DNA from: Paenibacillus dendrobii
GTDB taxonomy: Bacteria > Bacillota > Bacilli > Paenibacillales > Paenibacillaceae
Reading direction: 5' to 3'
Assembly (NCBI RefSeq): GCF_009807035.1
Contig: NZ_WUBI01000005.1
Location: 111,525 to 175,524 of the forward strand
DNA: 64,000 bases
The notes beneath the pieces are model-generated. The model worked only from the letters and a program-made list of their open reading frames with translations, did no database searches and was not told where the DNA came from. The position numbers and the translations under genes were made by a program. The number at the start of each line of letters is the position of its first letter. Position 1 is the first letter of the stretch. This document shows, one piece after another, positions 26,339 through 35,274 of the stretch.

Positions 26339-27280
26339 TCAATATTCCCACTCCGTACGCCCCCATTTGAGCTGCAGTAAAGTAACCACTAAAATGATCA
26401 TCAGAAACACCGTAGCCATAGCCGACGCGTACCCCATGTTGGAGTTGGAAAAGGCCTGCTCGTAAATGTGTAAAGCCAGCACCCTTGTTTCATTAAACGG
26501 TTCTCCCTTGGTCATGATCTGGAACTGGGCGAAGGCCTGAAAATATGAAACGACCGTGGTCACGGAAATAAACAACATGGATCTGCGGAGCAGCGGAAGC
26601 GTAATGCTCTTGAAAATATGCCAGCGGTTTGCCCCGTCCAAAATGGCTGCTTCATAATACATATCCGGAATCGAATCCAGACCGGCGATAAATAGTACGA
26701 TATTGTACCCGATATCTGCCCATAGCGTCATCATGATGACCGAATACAGCGCATAATGCGGATCGCTCAACCACTGGATAGGAGCCATGTGCAGCTTGGC
26801 GAGAAGAATATTGAACAACCCGTGATTGAAATTGAACATCGTGCTCCAGACAATGGCCGTTCCGGCAAGCGGGGCGATCGTCGGGAGAAAAAATACGGTG
26901 CGCATCAAGCTTCGCAGCCAGCCAGCTCGGATCCGCTGAATCGCCACGGCGATCATTAGCGTGATAATCATGTTGACGACGACGGCAATAATCACAAATT
27001 CAAACGTGACCCAGAGCGACTTGATGAAGACGGAGTCACCCAGCATCCGGATATAGTTGTCGGCTCCGACAAAGAGAGCGCTTGCATTTAGCGGGTTATA
27101 TTTAAACACCGATAACCCGAGACTCCATCCGATAGGAAGAAAGGCAAATATGCCGAAAAGCAGCAGAATCGGAACCAGCGACAGGTAAACAAATTTCCTT
27201 CCGCCTTTACGGCCCACATGTTCGATCTTGGGCTTCATCCCTTTATTTCTGCCTGTTGCAGTGCCAAGATTCATGCTCAT
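26339..27280 (-). CDS. Carbohydrate ABC transporter permease (MalF type)
   Basis: This 313-residue membrane protein has six hydrophobic segments and the EAA loop MYYEAAILDGANRWHIFKSITLPLL. A hydrophilic basic N-terminus of about 30 residues precedes the first helix. It forms the heterodimeric channel with the MalG-type permease and is only 10 bases downstream of the binding-protein gene. Confidence 0.93.
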   Translation of the reverse strand: MSMNLGTATGRNKGMKPKIEHVGRKGGRKFVYLSLVPILLLFGIFAFLPIGWSLGLSVFKYNPLNASALFVGADNYIRMLGDSVFIKSLWVTFEFVIIAVVVNMIITLMIAVAIQRIRAGWLRSLMRTVFFLPTIAPLAGTAIVWSTMFNFNHGLFNILLAKLHMAPIQWLSDPHYALYSVIMMTLWADIGYNIVLFIAGLDSIPDMYYEAAILDGANRWHIFKSITLPLLRRSMLFISVTTVVSYFQAFAQFQIMTKGEPFNETRVLALHIYEQAFSNSNMGYASAMATVFLMIILVVTLLQLKWGRTEWEY

Positions 27281-27290
27281 TCCACTCCGA

Positions 27291-28583
27291 TCATTTATGT
27301 TGATCCTGACTATCGTTTATGGTTTTTTCTATGTTCTGTAGGCCTGTTTCAACCGTTTCCTGCCCCGTGGCCATCAATTGGAAGTGATCGTTGATCGTTT
27401 TGAAAAAGAAATCCCGATCAGCAATCGGACCGATCCATTTCCCCAACTGCAAAATATCAAGCGAAGTCTTCATATAAGGGTTGGATTTGAGGAATTCCGG
27501 ATTTTCCGCTACTGGCTTTTTGGCCGGAACGGTGAACGTTCTTTGGTTCCATGCAAGCAATCTGTCGTTGGAGGAAATGTATGTGATAAAATCGATGGCT
27601 GCTTTCTGCTGCTTGCTTTTTTCTGAGGCGACAATACCCCAGCCTGACTCTGCTGCAAAAGAAGGTGGATTCGTTGTAAAAGAAGGCACAGGCACATACT
27701 CAAAGTCCTTCACTTTGTATGTATTCAGCCCAGCCGCTACGGTCCATGGACCTCGATAGGTCATTGCCGAGCTGCCTTGAAAGAAATAATCGGAAGTGTC
27801 TAGTTCGCCGCCAAACGTCGTGAGGTCTGCCACTTTATCGACGGAGACGAGGGAAGTTAAGGCAGTCATAGCTTTCTGGGCTTCAGGTGTCTGAAAATCA
27901 ACATGGTCGTTTTCTCCCCAATATTTCCCGTTTTGCTGCAAAATCATAGACAAAAACGTGAACGTAATATTGTCGCCGGAAACAAAGTCAAAACCCTTGA
28001 CCTTGATTCTGTTGCCGTCACGAACCGTCAATGTCTTCGCGTCGGCCACGAGCTCATCCCATGTAGAAGGAGGATTGGCGATCCCATGCTCCTTCAGCAT
28101 TTGCGGATGAATCAGCATCCCGCCGTTCTCAATATTAAATTCGAGCGGAAGTCCATACAGCTTGCCATTCAGTGTGTACCCGCCAAGAGGCGCTTCGTAG
28201 TATTCCGTTCGCAGCTGTTCACTTCCCGGCATTTCCGCAAGCAGGCCGTTTTTCGAATACTCCGGAACCCAGGTGCCGAACATTTCGGCGATATCAGGCG
28301 GATTTTTTGCAGAAAAGGATGCTTTAAGCTTCTGGTTGTACACGTCATAAGGAAAGGTCTGGTAATCAATGCTTACATCCGGGTGAAGCGCCTCATAGTC
28401 CGAAATCACTTTTTTATAAGCATTCATGAAGGCGTCTTCCTGATGGCTCCAAAAAACAAGTTTTACTTTTCCTTGAGCGTTTGAGGGTGCAGAAGAATCG
28501 GCTTCAGAATCATTCGCGCAACCCGATATTGCAAACATTGCGCAAGTAATTGCAAAAACAATGCAAAAATTAAAGATCCGCAT
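27291..28583 (-). CDS. Extracellular sugar-binding lipoprotein of an ABC importer
   Basis: This 430-residue lipoprotein has the lipobox FAISGC (Cys near residue 22), then a linker rich in S, A and D. The body KVKLVFWSHQEDAFMNAYKKVISDYEALHPDVSIDYQTFPYDVYNQKLKASFSAKNPPDI is typical of family 1 (MalE-like) solute-binding proteins. It delivers an oligosaccharide to the two permeases encoded next. It is the first gene of the operon, downstream of a well-formed promoter and a palindromic operator. Confidence 0.93.
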   Translation of the reverse strand: MRIFNFCIVFAITCAMFAISGCANDSEADSSAPSNAQGKVKLVFWSHQEDAFMNAYKKVISDYEALHPDVSIDYQTFPYDVYNQKLKASFSAKNPPDIAEMFGTWVPEYSKNGLLAEMPGSEQLRTEYYEAPLGGYTLNGKLYGLPLEFNIENGGMLIHPQMLKEHGIANPPSTWDELVADAKTLTVRDGNRIKVKGFDFVSGDNITFTFLSMILQQNGKYWGENDHVDFQTPEAQKAMTALTSLVSVDKVADLTTFGGELDTSDYFFQGSSAMTYRGPWTVAAGLNTYKVKDFEYVPVPSFTTNPPSFAAESGWGIVASEKSKQQKAAIDFITYISSNDRLLAWNQRTFTVPAKKPVAENPEFLKSNPYMKTSLDILQLGKWIGPIADRDFFFKTINDHFQLMATGQETVETGLQNIEKTINDSQDQHK

Positions 28584-28639
28584 GATAAAAACCCCTTCTT
28601 TCTTATTTAGTTGACTTCCCTCGCCTTAATCACATGAAA

Positions 28640-28668
28640 ATAATACCTTTGTTACTAACTACAGTCAA
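28640..28668 (-). promoter_or_regulatory. Sigma-A promoter of the sugar importer operon
   Basis: TTGACT and TATTAT with exactly 17 bp between them lie on the minus strand, about 55 bases upstream of the binding-protein start. Confidence 0.75.
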
Positions 28669-28669
28669 T

Positions 28670-28699
28670 AATTATTTGCAAAATAGTTTGCAAATAATT
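28670..28699. promoter_or_regulatory. Palindromic operator between importer operon and LacI regulator
   Basis: A perfect inverted repeat has 13-base arms AATTATTTGCAAA around ATAG. A third partial copy (ATTATTTGCA) follows at about 28702. It sits one base upstream of the importer -35 box and is the likely binding site of the divergent LacI-family protein. Confidence 0.7.
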
Positions 28700-28732
28700 T
28701 GATTATTTGCAGCAATATTTTTCAGAAAAACA

Positions 28733-28761
28733 TTGACCTTCGTCTTCTTTTTACTTACCAT
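28733..28761 (+). promoter_or_regulatory. Candidate promoter of the LacI-family gene
   Basis: TTGACC and TACCAT are separated by 17 bp, about 60 bases before the chosen start. Confidence 0.45.
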
Positions 28762-28822
28762 AGAGGATGGGAATTTGTATTTTCTAAGCTTTTCCTATAT
28801 GAAATTGAAGGCAGGTCATATC

Positions 28823-29842
28823 ATGCCCACATTAAAAGATATAGCCGAACGCGTCGGCGTTTCCATCTCCACGGTTTCCCGCGTTCTGGCTGATGAATCA
28901 AACCGTACCTTTAACAGCAAAACCCGGCAAAAAATATGGGATGCGGCACGTGATCTCGGGTACACGGCCAATCTTCAAGATAAGGGACCGGCCCTTCCGC
29001 TCAAAAAAATCGGATGCGTCGTATCCACGATGCAAGGTCGGCATTACCATCCTTATTTTTCGGTCATCTTTGAAGGCATTGAACAAGAATTGTCTCTCCA
29101 TGGATATAAATTAGCCTTCATCCATACGCAAGAAGAACTGAAAAAGCCCGACATTTTGCATCAAATTACGTCTGAGGCGCAAATCGACGGCCTGATTATC
29201 ATCGAAGGTATCGAAAACAAAATATACAGCTTAATCAAAAAACACGTGAAGCACATCGTCGGAATAGACGTATCCGATCCTCATATTCCTGCCATTACGT
29301 TTGATCGTGTTGAGGCTGCGCGTGTTGCTGTTACCCATCTGATCGAACAAGGTCACCGTAAGATTATCTTCATTGGAGGGACCGGCTTGTCCGGGGATTC
29401 GGATCGGGAGAAAAGATACCGCGGCTACAAGCTGGCATTGGAGCAAGCCGGACTGACGGTAGAGCCCCAGCATATCTTGAATGCCGAATGGGAGCCTGAC
29501 AATGCCTATCATCTCGTCCTGAGACACATTGAACAACATCGCGGCCAACTGCCGACAGCCGTTTTTGCCGCAAGCGACATTATGGCTATGGCGGCAATGC
29601 GGGCCATTTCGGAGAAGGGATATCGTATACCGCAGGATTTTGCCATTATGGGGTTTGATGACAATGAGCCGTCCCGCTACACCGTTCCACCGCTTTCAAC
29701 GATTCATATCCCGACGCTCGAAATGGGCATGGTTGCTGCGAGAACGCTCCTGCAAAGTATACAATCCCCCTTTCCGCTCCCCATTAAGGTATTGCTCCCG
29801 TTTCAGCCGCTCTTCCGCCAATCCAGTGATTGGCAAGTATAG
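28823..29842 (+). CDS. LacI family transcriptional regulator
   Basis: This 339-residue regulator has the N-terminal LacI helix-turn-helix TLKDIAERVGVSISTVSRVLAD (residues 3-24). The periplasmic-binding-like effector domain follows, with IDGLIIIEG, GIDVSDPHIPAITFDRVEAAR, EQGHRKIIFIGG, AVFAASDIMAMAAMRAI and IMGFDDNEPSRYTVPPLSTI. The ATG at 28823 fits the usual start (MPTLKDIA). It is divergent from the sugar importer and GH4 operon, so it is expected to control it in response to the imported sugar. Confidence 0.93.
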   Translation: MPTLKDIAERVGVSISTVSRVLADESNRTFNSKTRQKIWDAARDLGYTANLQDKGPALPLKKIGCVVSTMQGRHYHPYFSVIFEGIEQELSLHGYKLAFIHTQEELKKPDILHQITSEAQIDGLIIIEGIENKIYSLIKKHVKHIVGIDVSDPHIPAITFDRVEAARVAVTHLIEQGHRKIIFIGGTGLSGDSDREKRYRGYKLALEQAGLTVEPQHILNAEWEPDNAYHLVLRHIEQHRGQLPTAVFAASDIMAMAAMRAISEKGYRIPQDFAIMGFDDNEPSRYTVPPLSTIHIPTLEMGMVAARTLLQSIQSPFPLPIKVLLPFQPLFRQSSDWQV

Positions 29843-29849
29843 ATTATCG

Positions 29850-29910
29850 TAGAAGCCTCTCTTTGGACCTGAAAGAATCGTTAACCTTTCAGCCTAAAGC
29901 GAGGCTTCTA
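29850..29910 (+). terminator. Terminator after the LacI-family gene
   Basis: A long interrupted stem pairs TAGAAGCCTC with GAGGCTTCTA and inner CTGAAAG with CTTTCAG. It is followed by TATCTTCTCTT. Confidence 0.8.
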
Positions 29911-29987
29911 TATCTTCTCTTCTATAATCATTCATGTCTGCTAAAACGCGGATCGGCGTACGCTTCTTCCACCCCCTAAAAAATATA

Positions 29988-30015
29988 TTGACAGCAATCA
30001 AGCAACTCTATATTA
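29988..30015 (+). promoter_or_regulatory. Sigma-A promoter of the efe operon
   Basis: A perfect TTGACA at 29988-29993 is followed after 16 bases by TATATT (or after 18 by TATTAT). Confidence 0.75.
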
Positions 30016-30034
30016 TTAGTTCAGGCATGATACT

Positions 30035-30049
30035 GAGAATCATTATCAT
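30035..30049 (+). promoter_or_regulatory. Fur box of the efe operon
   Basis: TGAGAATCATTATCA matches the 7-1-7 Fur consensus TGATAAT-N-ATTATCA at 13 of 14 defined positions. It lies about 20-35 bases downstream of the -10 box, so iron-loaded Fur would block transcription. Confidence 0.85.
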
Positions 30050-30095
30050 TTATAAAATTAATTAACAATTTTTATATTAAAAGGAGCTGCTTTTC

Positions 30096-30962
30096 TTGAG
30101 ATACAACGTCATTCTTCCCACGGGTGTTCTGGTCGCTTCCCTGCTCTTCAGCGGATGCGGGCAAAAGGAAGACGCCAATGCTGATTCCACGCCTGCCGCA
30201 CCTGCTTCCACCGAAACGAGCACCACTGCATCGGCGGCTGACTTTAACGCAGCCATTGAGCAGTACCGTACCTTTGCCGTTGAACAGTGCGATCTGTTCG
30301 TAAAAGAGACGGAGAAGTTTACGAACGCGGTCAAAGCCGGGAATCTGGACGAAGCCAAAAAGCTCTACGCTCCTGCGCGAGCTTATTACGAGCGGATCGA
30401 ACCGGTTGCCGAAGCACTCGGTGATCTCGACCCGAATATCGACGCACGTGTGAATGACGTTGATGCGGCAGACTGGCGCGGCTTCCACCGGATTGAGAAA
30501 GCACTCTGGGAAGACAAAACCACCACGGGGCAAGAAGGATATGCCGATCAACTATTGAAAGACGCTCAGCTTCTCAGAGCAAAGATCGAAACCATTGATA
30601 TTGACGCCAGCCTGATGGTGACCGGTGCGGTTGAGCTTCTGAATGAGGTATCCTCCTCTAAAGTCACGGGTGAGGAAGAGCTCTACTCCCATACGGATTT
30701 GTACGACTTCGCGGCCAACGTTGAAGGAGCAAGCAAGATTTTCGAAATCCTGAAGCCTGAACTGGCCAAAAAGGATGCCGATCTTGAAAAAGAAATCGGT
30801 GAACGCTTCGCGACGTTAAAACAAGAGCTGGACGCCTTCAAAAAAGGCGACGGTTATGTCGATTACACGGAACTCAAGGACGATCAAATCCGCAAGCTCA
30901 GCCAAAACCTTGATGCGTTAGCGGAACCACTGTCCAATATGGGCAAGATTTTGGGAGTGTAA
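30096..30962 (+). CDS. efeO: Iron uptake lipoprotein EfeO (M75 peptidase-like)
   Basis: This 288-residue exported lipoprotein has the lipobox LLFSGC (Cys near 19), a spacer, then an EfeO/imelysin M75 domain with AADFNAAIEQYRTFAVEQCDLFVKET, APARAYYERIEPVAEALGDLDPNIDAR and the metal-binding HxxE in WRGFHRIEKALWE. It binds iron outside the membrane and passes it to EfeU. The form here lacks the N-terminal cupredoxin domain found in E. coli EfeO, as in many Firmicutes. The start is a TTG at 30096 behind AAAAGGAG. It is the first gene of a Fur-controlled operon. Confidence 0.93.
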   Translation: MRYNVILPTGVLVASLLFSGCGQKEDANADSTPAAPASTETSTTASAADFNAAIEQYRTFAVEQCDLFVKETEKFTNAVKAGNLDEAKKLYAPARAYYERIEPVAEALGDLDPNIDARVNDVDAADWRGFHRIEKALWEDKTTTGQEGYADQLLKDAQLLRAKIETIDIDASLMVTGAVELLNEVSSSKVTGEEELYSHTDLYDFAANVEGASKIFEILKPELAKKDADLEKEIGERFATLKQELDAFKKGDGYVDYTELKDDQIRKLSQNLDALAEPLSNMGKILGV

Positions 30963-30965
30963 TCC

Positions 30966-32255
30966 ATGTCAGACCATAATCAGAATTCAAACGACAATTC
31001 CATATTGAAAAAACCAATGACCCGCCGTGACGTCCTTCGTCTGGCGGGTTCCGGTGGTCTTGGACTCCTTCTCGGAGGCTCCACTTTCGGCCTGTTTGCG
31101 GCGCAGAATAATCGCAAAACAAAAGCCGCCAATGCTACCGGAACTACGGATAATCAGGTTCCCTTCTATGGGCAGCATCAGGCGGGAATTATTACGCCTG
31201 CTCAGAATTTTATCTGCTTTGCCGCTTTTGACGTCACTGCAAGTGGCAGTAGTTCGCTGCAGAAGCTGTTCCGGACTTGGACGGCAGCTGCCGCTGCAAT
31301 GGCAGAAGGCAAGCAGGTCGGGGAGGAAAGTACCAATCATAACCTGCCGCCTGTCGATACCGGCGAATCGGTCGGCCTGAATCCATCCCGTTTGACGATT
31401 ACATTTGGAGCAGGACCCTCGCTCTTCGACGACCGTTTTGGTCTGTCCGGAAAACGCCCCCCGTCCTTTAAAGATCTGCCTGCTTTTAATGGCGAGCAGC
31501 TGGAGCCGCAGTGGTGCGGAGGCGATATTGGCGTTCAGGTATGTGCAGACGATATGCAGGTTGCCTTCCACGCCGTGAGAAATCTGGCCCGAATGGCACG
31601 TGGAACGGCTGTCCTGCGCTGGGTACAGGAAGGCTTTCAACGTTCCACCCAAGCCGATCCGTCAGGAAGCACCCCCCGCAACCTGCTCGGCTTCAAAGAT
31701 GGTACAGCCAACCCCGCAGTGACAAGTGCCCAGGATATGAACAAGGTTGTCTGGGCGCAGGGCAGCGACGGTGCCGCCTGGATGGGCGGAGGAAGCTATA
31801 TGGCTGTCCGCCGCATCCGGATGCGGATTGAGGTATGGGACCGCTCCAGCCTGAAAGACCAGGAGGATACGTTTGGTCGTTACCGTGGCAGTGGTGCTCC
31901 GCTTGGTGCCAAAAACGAGTTTGATGCCGTGGATTTGAATGCCAAGGATGAAAAGGGAAACCCTCATATTCCTGCCGATTCCCATGTCGCTCTCGCCAAG
32001 GGGGACGGTTCCATCCAGATCCTGCGCCGCTCCTACTCTTATTCCGGAGGCATGGATCTTAAGACCGGACAACTTGATGCAGGACTGCTGTTCATCAGCT
32101 ATCAGCGCGACTTATTCAAGCAATTTGTAACCATGCAGCAAAAGCTCGCGAAAAGCGACCGCTTAAACGAATATACTTTGCATGTGGGAAGCGCGGTATT
32201 TGCCTGCTTCCCCGGGGTCTCCAATGGCGGATACATCGGAGATACCTTGTTCTAA
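30966..32255 (+). CDS. efeB: Iron uptake DyP-type haem peroxidase EfeB
   Basis: This 429-residue Tat-exported haem peroxidase has the twin-arginine motif TRRDVLRLAG at residues 19-28 followed by a hydrophobic segment. The DyP signature is GFKDGTANP, with the distal Asp, near residue 240. The proximal haem histidine is in the FHAVRNLARM or DSHVALAKGDG region. EfeB oxidises ferrous iron or releases iron from haem for the EfeU permease. The gene starts three bases after the efeO stop. Confidence 0.93.
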   Translation: MSDHNQNSNDNSILKKPMTRRDVLRLAGSGGLGLLLGGSTFGLFAAQNNRKTKAANATGTTDNQVPFYGQHQAGIITPAQNFICFAAFDVTASGSSSLQKLFRTWTAAAAAMAEGKQVGEESTNHNLPPVDTGESVGLNPSRLTITFGAGPSLFDDRFGLSGKRPPSFKDLPAFNGEQLEPQWCGGDIGVQVCADDMQVAFHAVRNLARMARGTAVLRWVQEGFQRSTQADPSGSTPRNLLGFKDGTANPAVTSAQDMNKVVWAQGSDGAAWMGGGSYMAVRRIRMRIEVWDRSSLKDQEDTFGRYRGSGAPLGAKNEFDAVDLNAKDEKGNPHIPADSHVALAKGDGSIQILRRSYSYSGGMDLKTGQLDAGLLFISYQRDLFKQFVTMQQKLAKSDRLNEYTLHVGSAVFACFPGVSNGGYIGDTLF

Positions 32256-32309
32256 AGCTTGTTGATACCCGTTCGCCCTTTCAATTCGCATTAAAGGAGA
32301 TCACAGCCT

Positions 32310-34148
32310 ATGCTGCCAAGAAATCATTTCACACCGCTCAATAAATACACGAGCAAAAGACCCGGTGTCCTGGTCCTTTTGCTTCTGTCCATAATGGTGG
32401 TTCTCCAGTTTGCTGCGGCTCCGGCATACGCAGAAGACGCAGACACTTCAACCTTAGACCATCTCCTGCCAACTGTTGGAAGCGCCCTTGTGGAAGCCGG
32501 ACAACAGGAATGGAAGGAAGCTGCCGGAGATCTCCAGCAGTTTAAAGAGCTATGGCTGTCCGTCAAACCTGAGGGCGGCAAGGATCTTGCTGATGCAAAA
32601 AACCGGATCGACGCCGCATTGGCGGATGCAGAGTCCAAGCTTCAAACGGAGGATGCCGGTGCCAAGCAGTCTCTTTCCACGCTTGCAAAAGCAGTCAATG
32701 CGTATGTAGAAGCAGCCTCTGAACAGCCAAGCGGCAATAAGGCGTCAGGAGGCACGGAGGCTGCCGCCAAATTGCTTCCTTTTGCCAAGGAAAGCCTTGC
32801 CGCCATTGAGAGCAAGGATTGGGCAAAGGCCAAATCCAGTTATCAGAGTATCGTAAATGCCTGGCCTAAAACGGAAACCCCAATCCGCAGCGAAAACTTC
32901 ACCGTATACGGTCAGCTGGAAACCCAAATCAGTTTGGTGCGTATCGCCCTGCAGGCAGACCCGGTTCGCGAAGAACAGGCTGCCCAGGAAATGAAAAAAC
33001 TCGTCACGCTCCTGACCGATTATACGGAAGGAAAAATACAAAATACCGGCTCCGCTGTAAGCGGCAGTGACTACACATTAACCGATCTTCTCGGCGTTCT
33101 GGAAACCGTCCGGCAGCAGACTTCTGACGGCCAGAGCGATAAGGCTGCAGACAATATGAATAAGTTTATCGCAGCATGGCCGGCCGTCGAGGGTGAAGTT
33201 CGGATTTCATCACCGGCTCTATATACCAAGATAGAGAATCAGATGTCCGAAGTGTCAGGATACCTGCTATCTTCCCCTCCGCGTAATAAGGAAGCCTTGG
33301 CACTCATCGAGGAGATGAAGACTTCTTTGACACCGATTGCCGGAAGTCACAGCTATACCATTTGGGATGCTGCACTCGTCCTGCTTCGCGAAGGTCTGGA
33401 GGCCATATTGGTCATCGCGGCGCTGCTATCCTATTTGAAACGCAGCGGCAACAGTGAGGGGCGTAAATACATATGGTCTGGTGCAGGCACCGGCTTCGTC
33501 CTGTCGATGTTGCTGGCGGTTGTACTCACCTATACCATTTCCCAAGCAGCCTCAGGCAGCGCCCGTGAAATGATTGAAGGCATCACCGGCCTTGTTGCCG
33601 TGGTTATGATGATCACGGTCGGACAATGGTTGCATAATAAATCCAACACCAAAGCTTGGAATCAATATGTCGGCAAGCAAGTCAGCAATGCGCTTGCCAA
33701 AGGCAGTCTGTGGTCCCTTTTCTCGGTGTCTCTTCTGGCCATATTGCGGGAAGGAGCCGAAACAACCATCTTTTATGTGGGGATGGCGTCCTCCATCCCG
33801 ATGCTTCATCTGATCTTAGGCGTCGTTATCGCACTGGTCATCCTAGCCATTTTGGGCTACGCCATTATTGTTCTCAGCGCCTCGCTGCCGCTTCGAGCCT
33901 TTTTCCTGGGTGCTACGCTGCTGATCTATTATCTGGTGTTCCGGTTTCTGGGAGACAGCGTTCATTCCTTGCAGGTTGCCGGCCGTCTGTCGGCTCACTC
34001 GCAGTCTTCCCTGCCATCCATCTCGTGGCTCGGCATGTATCCAACCTGGGAGACTTTCGTACCGCAGATGATTATTCTGGCCTATATTATCTGGCAAATC
34101 CTGCGACAGGAAATCGGGAAGTCAGGAAAATCCCGGGTGAGCGCTTAG
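32310..34148 (+). CDS. efeU: FTR1-family iron permease EfeU with a long N-terminal extracytoplasmic part
   Basis: This 612-residue protein has a signal peptide (ending APAYAEDA) and about 320 residues of helical extracytoplasmic region with two or more imelysin/EfeO-like repeats (WKEAAGDLQQFKELW, WAKAKSSYQSIVNAWPK, KAADNMNKFIAAWPAVEG). The FTR1 permease follows, with about seven transmembrane helices. The iron-binding REGLE-type motifs are present as LLREGLEAILVIAAL and LREGAETTIFYVG. It imports iron oxidised by EfeB. It is last in the operon. Confidence 0.93.
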   Translation: MLPRNHFTPLNKYTSKRPGVLVLLLLSIMVVLQFAAAPAYAEDADTSTLDHLLPTVGSALVEAGQQEWKEAAGDLQQFKELWLSVKPEGGKDLADAKNRIDAALADAESKLQTEDAGAKQSLSTLAKAVNAYVEAASEQPSGNKASGGTEAAAKLLPFAKESLAAIESKDWAKAKSSYQSIVNAWPKTETPIRSENFTVYGQLETQISLVRIALQADPVREEQAAQEMKKLVTLLTDYTEGKIQNTGSAVSGSDYTLTDLLGVLETVRQQTSDGQSDKAADNMNKFIAAWPAVEGEVRISSPALYTKIENQMSEVSGYLLSSPPRNKEALALIEEMKTSLTPIAGSHSYTIWDAALVLLREGLEAILVIAALLSYLKRSGNSEGRKYIWSGAGTGFVLSMLLAVVLTYTISQAASGSAREMIEGITGLVAVVMMITVGQWLHNKSNTKAWNQYVGKQVSNALAKGSLWSLFSVSLLAILREGAETTIFYVGMASSIPMLHLILGVVIALVILAILGYAIIVLSASLPLRAFFLGATLLIYYLVFRFLGDSVHSLQVAGRLSAHSQSSLPSISWLGMYPTWETFVPQMIILAYIIWQILRQEIGKSGKSRVSA

Positions 34149-34200
34149 ACCGCTGCAATATGTATGAGCCTATACATTTCATTGTCTTCAAATAGCATCT

Positions 34201-34234
34201 ACAAAGCCCGTGTTCCCGTGAACACGGGCTTTGT
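34201..34234 (+). terminator. Terminator of the efe operon
   Basis: A 15 bp perfect stem ACAAAGCCCGTGTTC with a 4-base loop is followed by CATTTCC. It is stable, though the T-run is short. Confidence 0.8.
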
Positions 34235-34294
34235 CATTTCCTGGGGAATGAACGGACAAATAATTACGGAATACCCCTTGTCACCGGGCGACTT

Positions 34295-34323
34295 TTGACC
34301 TATGATGATGGTAATCATAAAAA
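34295..34323 (+). promoter_or_regulatory. Candidate promoter of the nag operon
   Basis: TTGACC and TAAAAA are separated by 17 bp, immediately upstream of an AT-rich inverted repeat. Confidence 0.5.
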
Positions 34324-34349
34324 TTATTTTCTTATATATGAAAATAATT
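34322..34349. promoter_or_regulatory. Candidate operator of the RpiR-type regulator
   Basis: An inverted repeat AATTATTTTC-N8-GAAAATAATT lies over the expected transcription start, followed by a third similar half-site (AAAATAATTTTC) at about 34354. Confidence 0.5.
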
Positions 34350-34393
34350 ATTAAAATAATTTTCACTACTTTTTTAAATAAGGAGGTCCTTTC

Positions 34394-35269
34394 GTGGCAC
34401 CTATCTTGTATGCGCTGGCACAGGGAAAGGAAAAACTGTCCCAGCAGGAACGCCGGATTGCCGATTTCATTCTCTCTTCCCCGGCGGAAGTGGTGCATAT
34501 GGGAATCAAGGAGCTGGCCGAGCAGTGCGGAACCAGTCCTGCCACGGTGACTCGTTTTTGCAAGGTCTTCCATTTAAAAGGGTACCCGGATCTGAAGGTC
34601 AAGCTTTCCGCTGAGATTGCCCACACGGAAATGCAGGAACGAAGCCAGACTTCTTCCTATCAGGACATTGTCGCCAACAATCCATTATCCAAAATCGTGG
34701 AGGCCATGGAAGCCAATCATCTCACTTCCATACACGATACCACATCACTGCTGGACATCAATCGTCTGTCGGAAGCCATCAACCTGTTGTGCAAGGCACA
34801 GCGCATCGATCTATACGGAGTGGCAACCTCATCGATTGTTGCGCTTGATTTCTACCAGAAGCTGATTCGGATTGGTAAAAACTGCACCGCCTTCGCGGAT
34901 CCTCACATGCAGATCACTTCAGCTTCGACGCTATCGGGCAAGGATGTGGCCGTCGCCATTTCCTATTCCGGGGAAACCGAGGAAACGATCAATGCCCTGG
35001 CCTGCGCCAAAGACAACGGAGCCTCAACGATCACCCTCACTTCTTACGGCAGTAACACCCTGGCATCCATGGCAGATATCCCCCTCTTCGTTTCTTCACT
35101 CGAAGAAGGCATGCGCAGGGGAGATATGGCTTCACGGATTGCCCAGCTTCATATTATTGATATTCTTTTCATGGGCATGAGCAGCGAGCAGTTCGGACAA
35201 TATGTTCCCAAGCTGGAACACTCTTACCAAAATGTCCGGAACTACCGAAAACCAAAAGGAGGTCATTAA
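34394..35269 (+). CDS. MurR/RpiR family transcriptional regulator of amino sugar use
   Basis: This 291-residue regulator has an N-terminal RpiR helix-turn-helix (LSQQERRIADFILSSPAEVVHMGIKELAEQCGTSPATVTRFCKVFHLKGYPDLK) and a C-terminal SIS sugar-phosphate isomerase-like domain (RIDLYGVATSSIVALDFYQKL, AISYSGETEETINAL). The SIS domain should sense a phosphorylated amino sugar. The start is a GTG at 34394 behind AAGGAGG. It is followed 5 bases later by nagB, so it probably controls its own operon. B. subtilis uses a GntR-type NagR for this, so the regulator type differs. Confidence 0.9.
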   Translation: MAPILYALAQGKEKLSQQERRIADFILSSPAEVVHMGIKELAEQCGTSPATVTRFCKVFHLKGYPDLKVKLSAEIAHTEMQERSQTSSYQDIVANNPLSKIVEAMEANHLTSIHDTTSLLDINRLSEAINLLCKAQRIDLYGVATSSIVALDFYQKLIRIGKNCTAFADPHMQITSASTLSGKDVAVAISYSGETEETINALACAKDNGASTITLTSYGSNTLASMADIPLFVSSLEEGMRRGDMASRIAQLHIIDILFMGMSSEQFGQYVPKLEHSYQNVRNYRKPKGGH

Positions 35270-35274
35270 AAATT

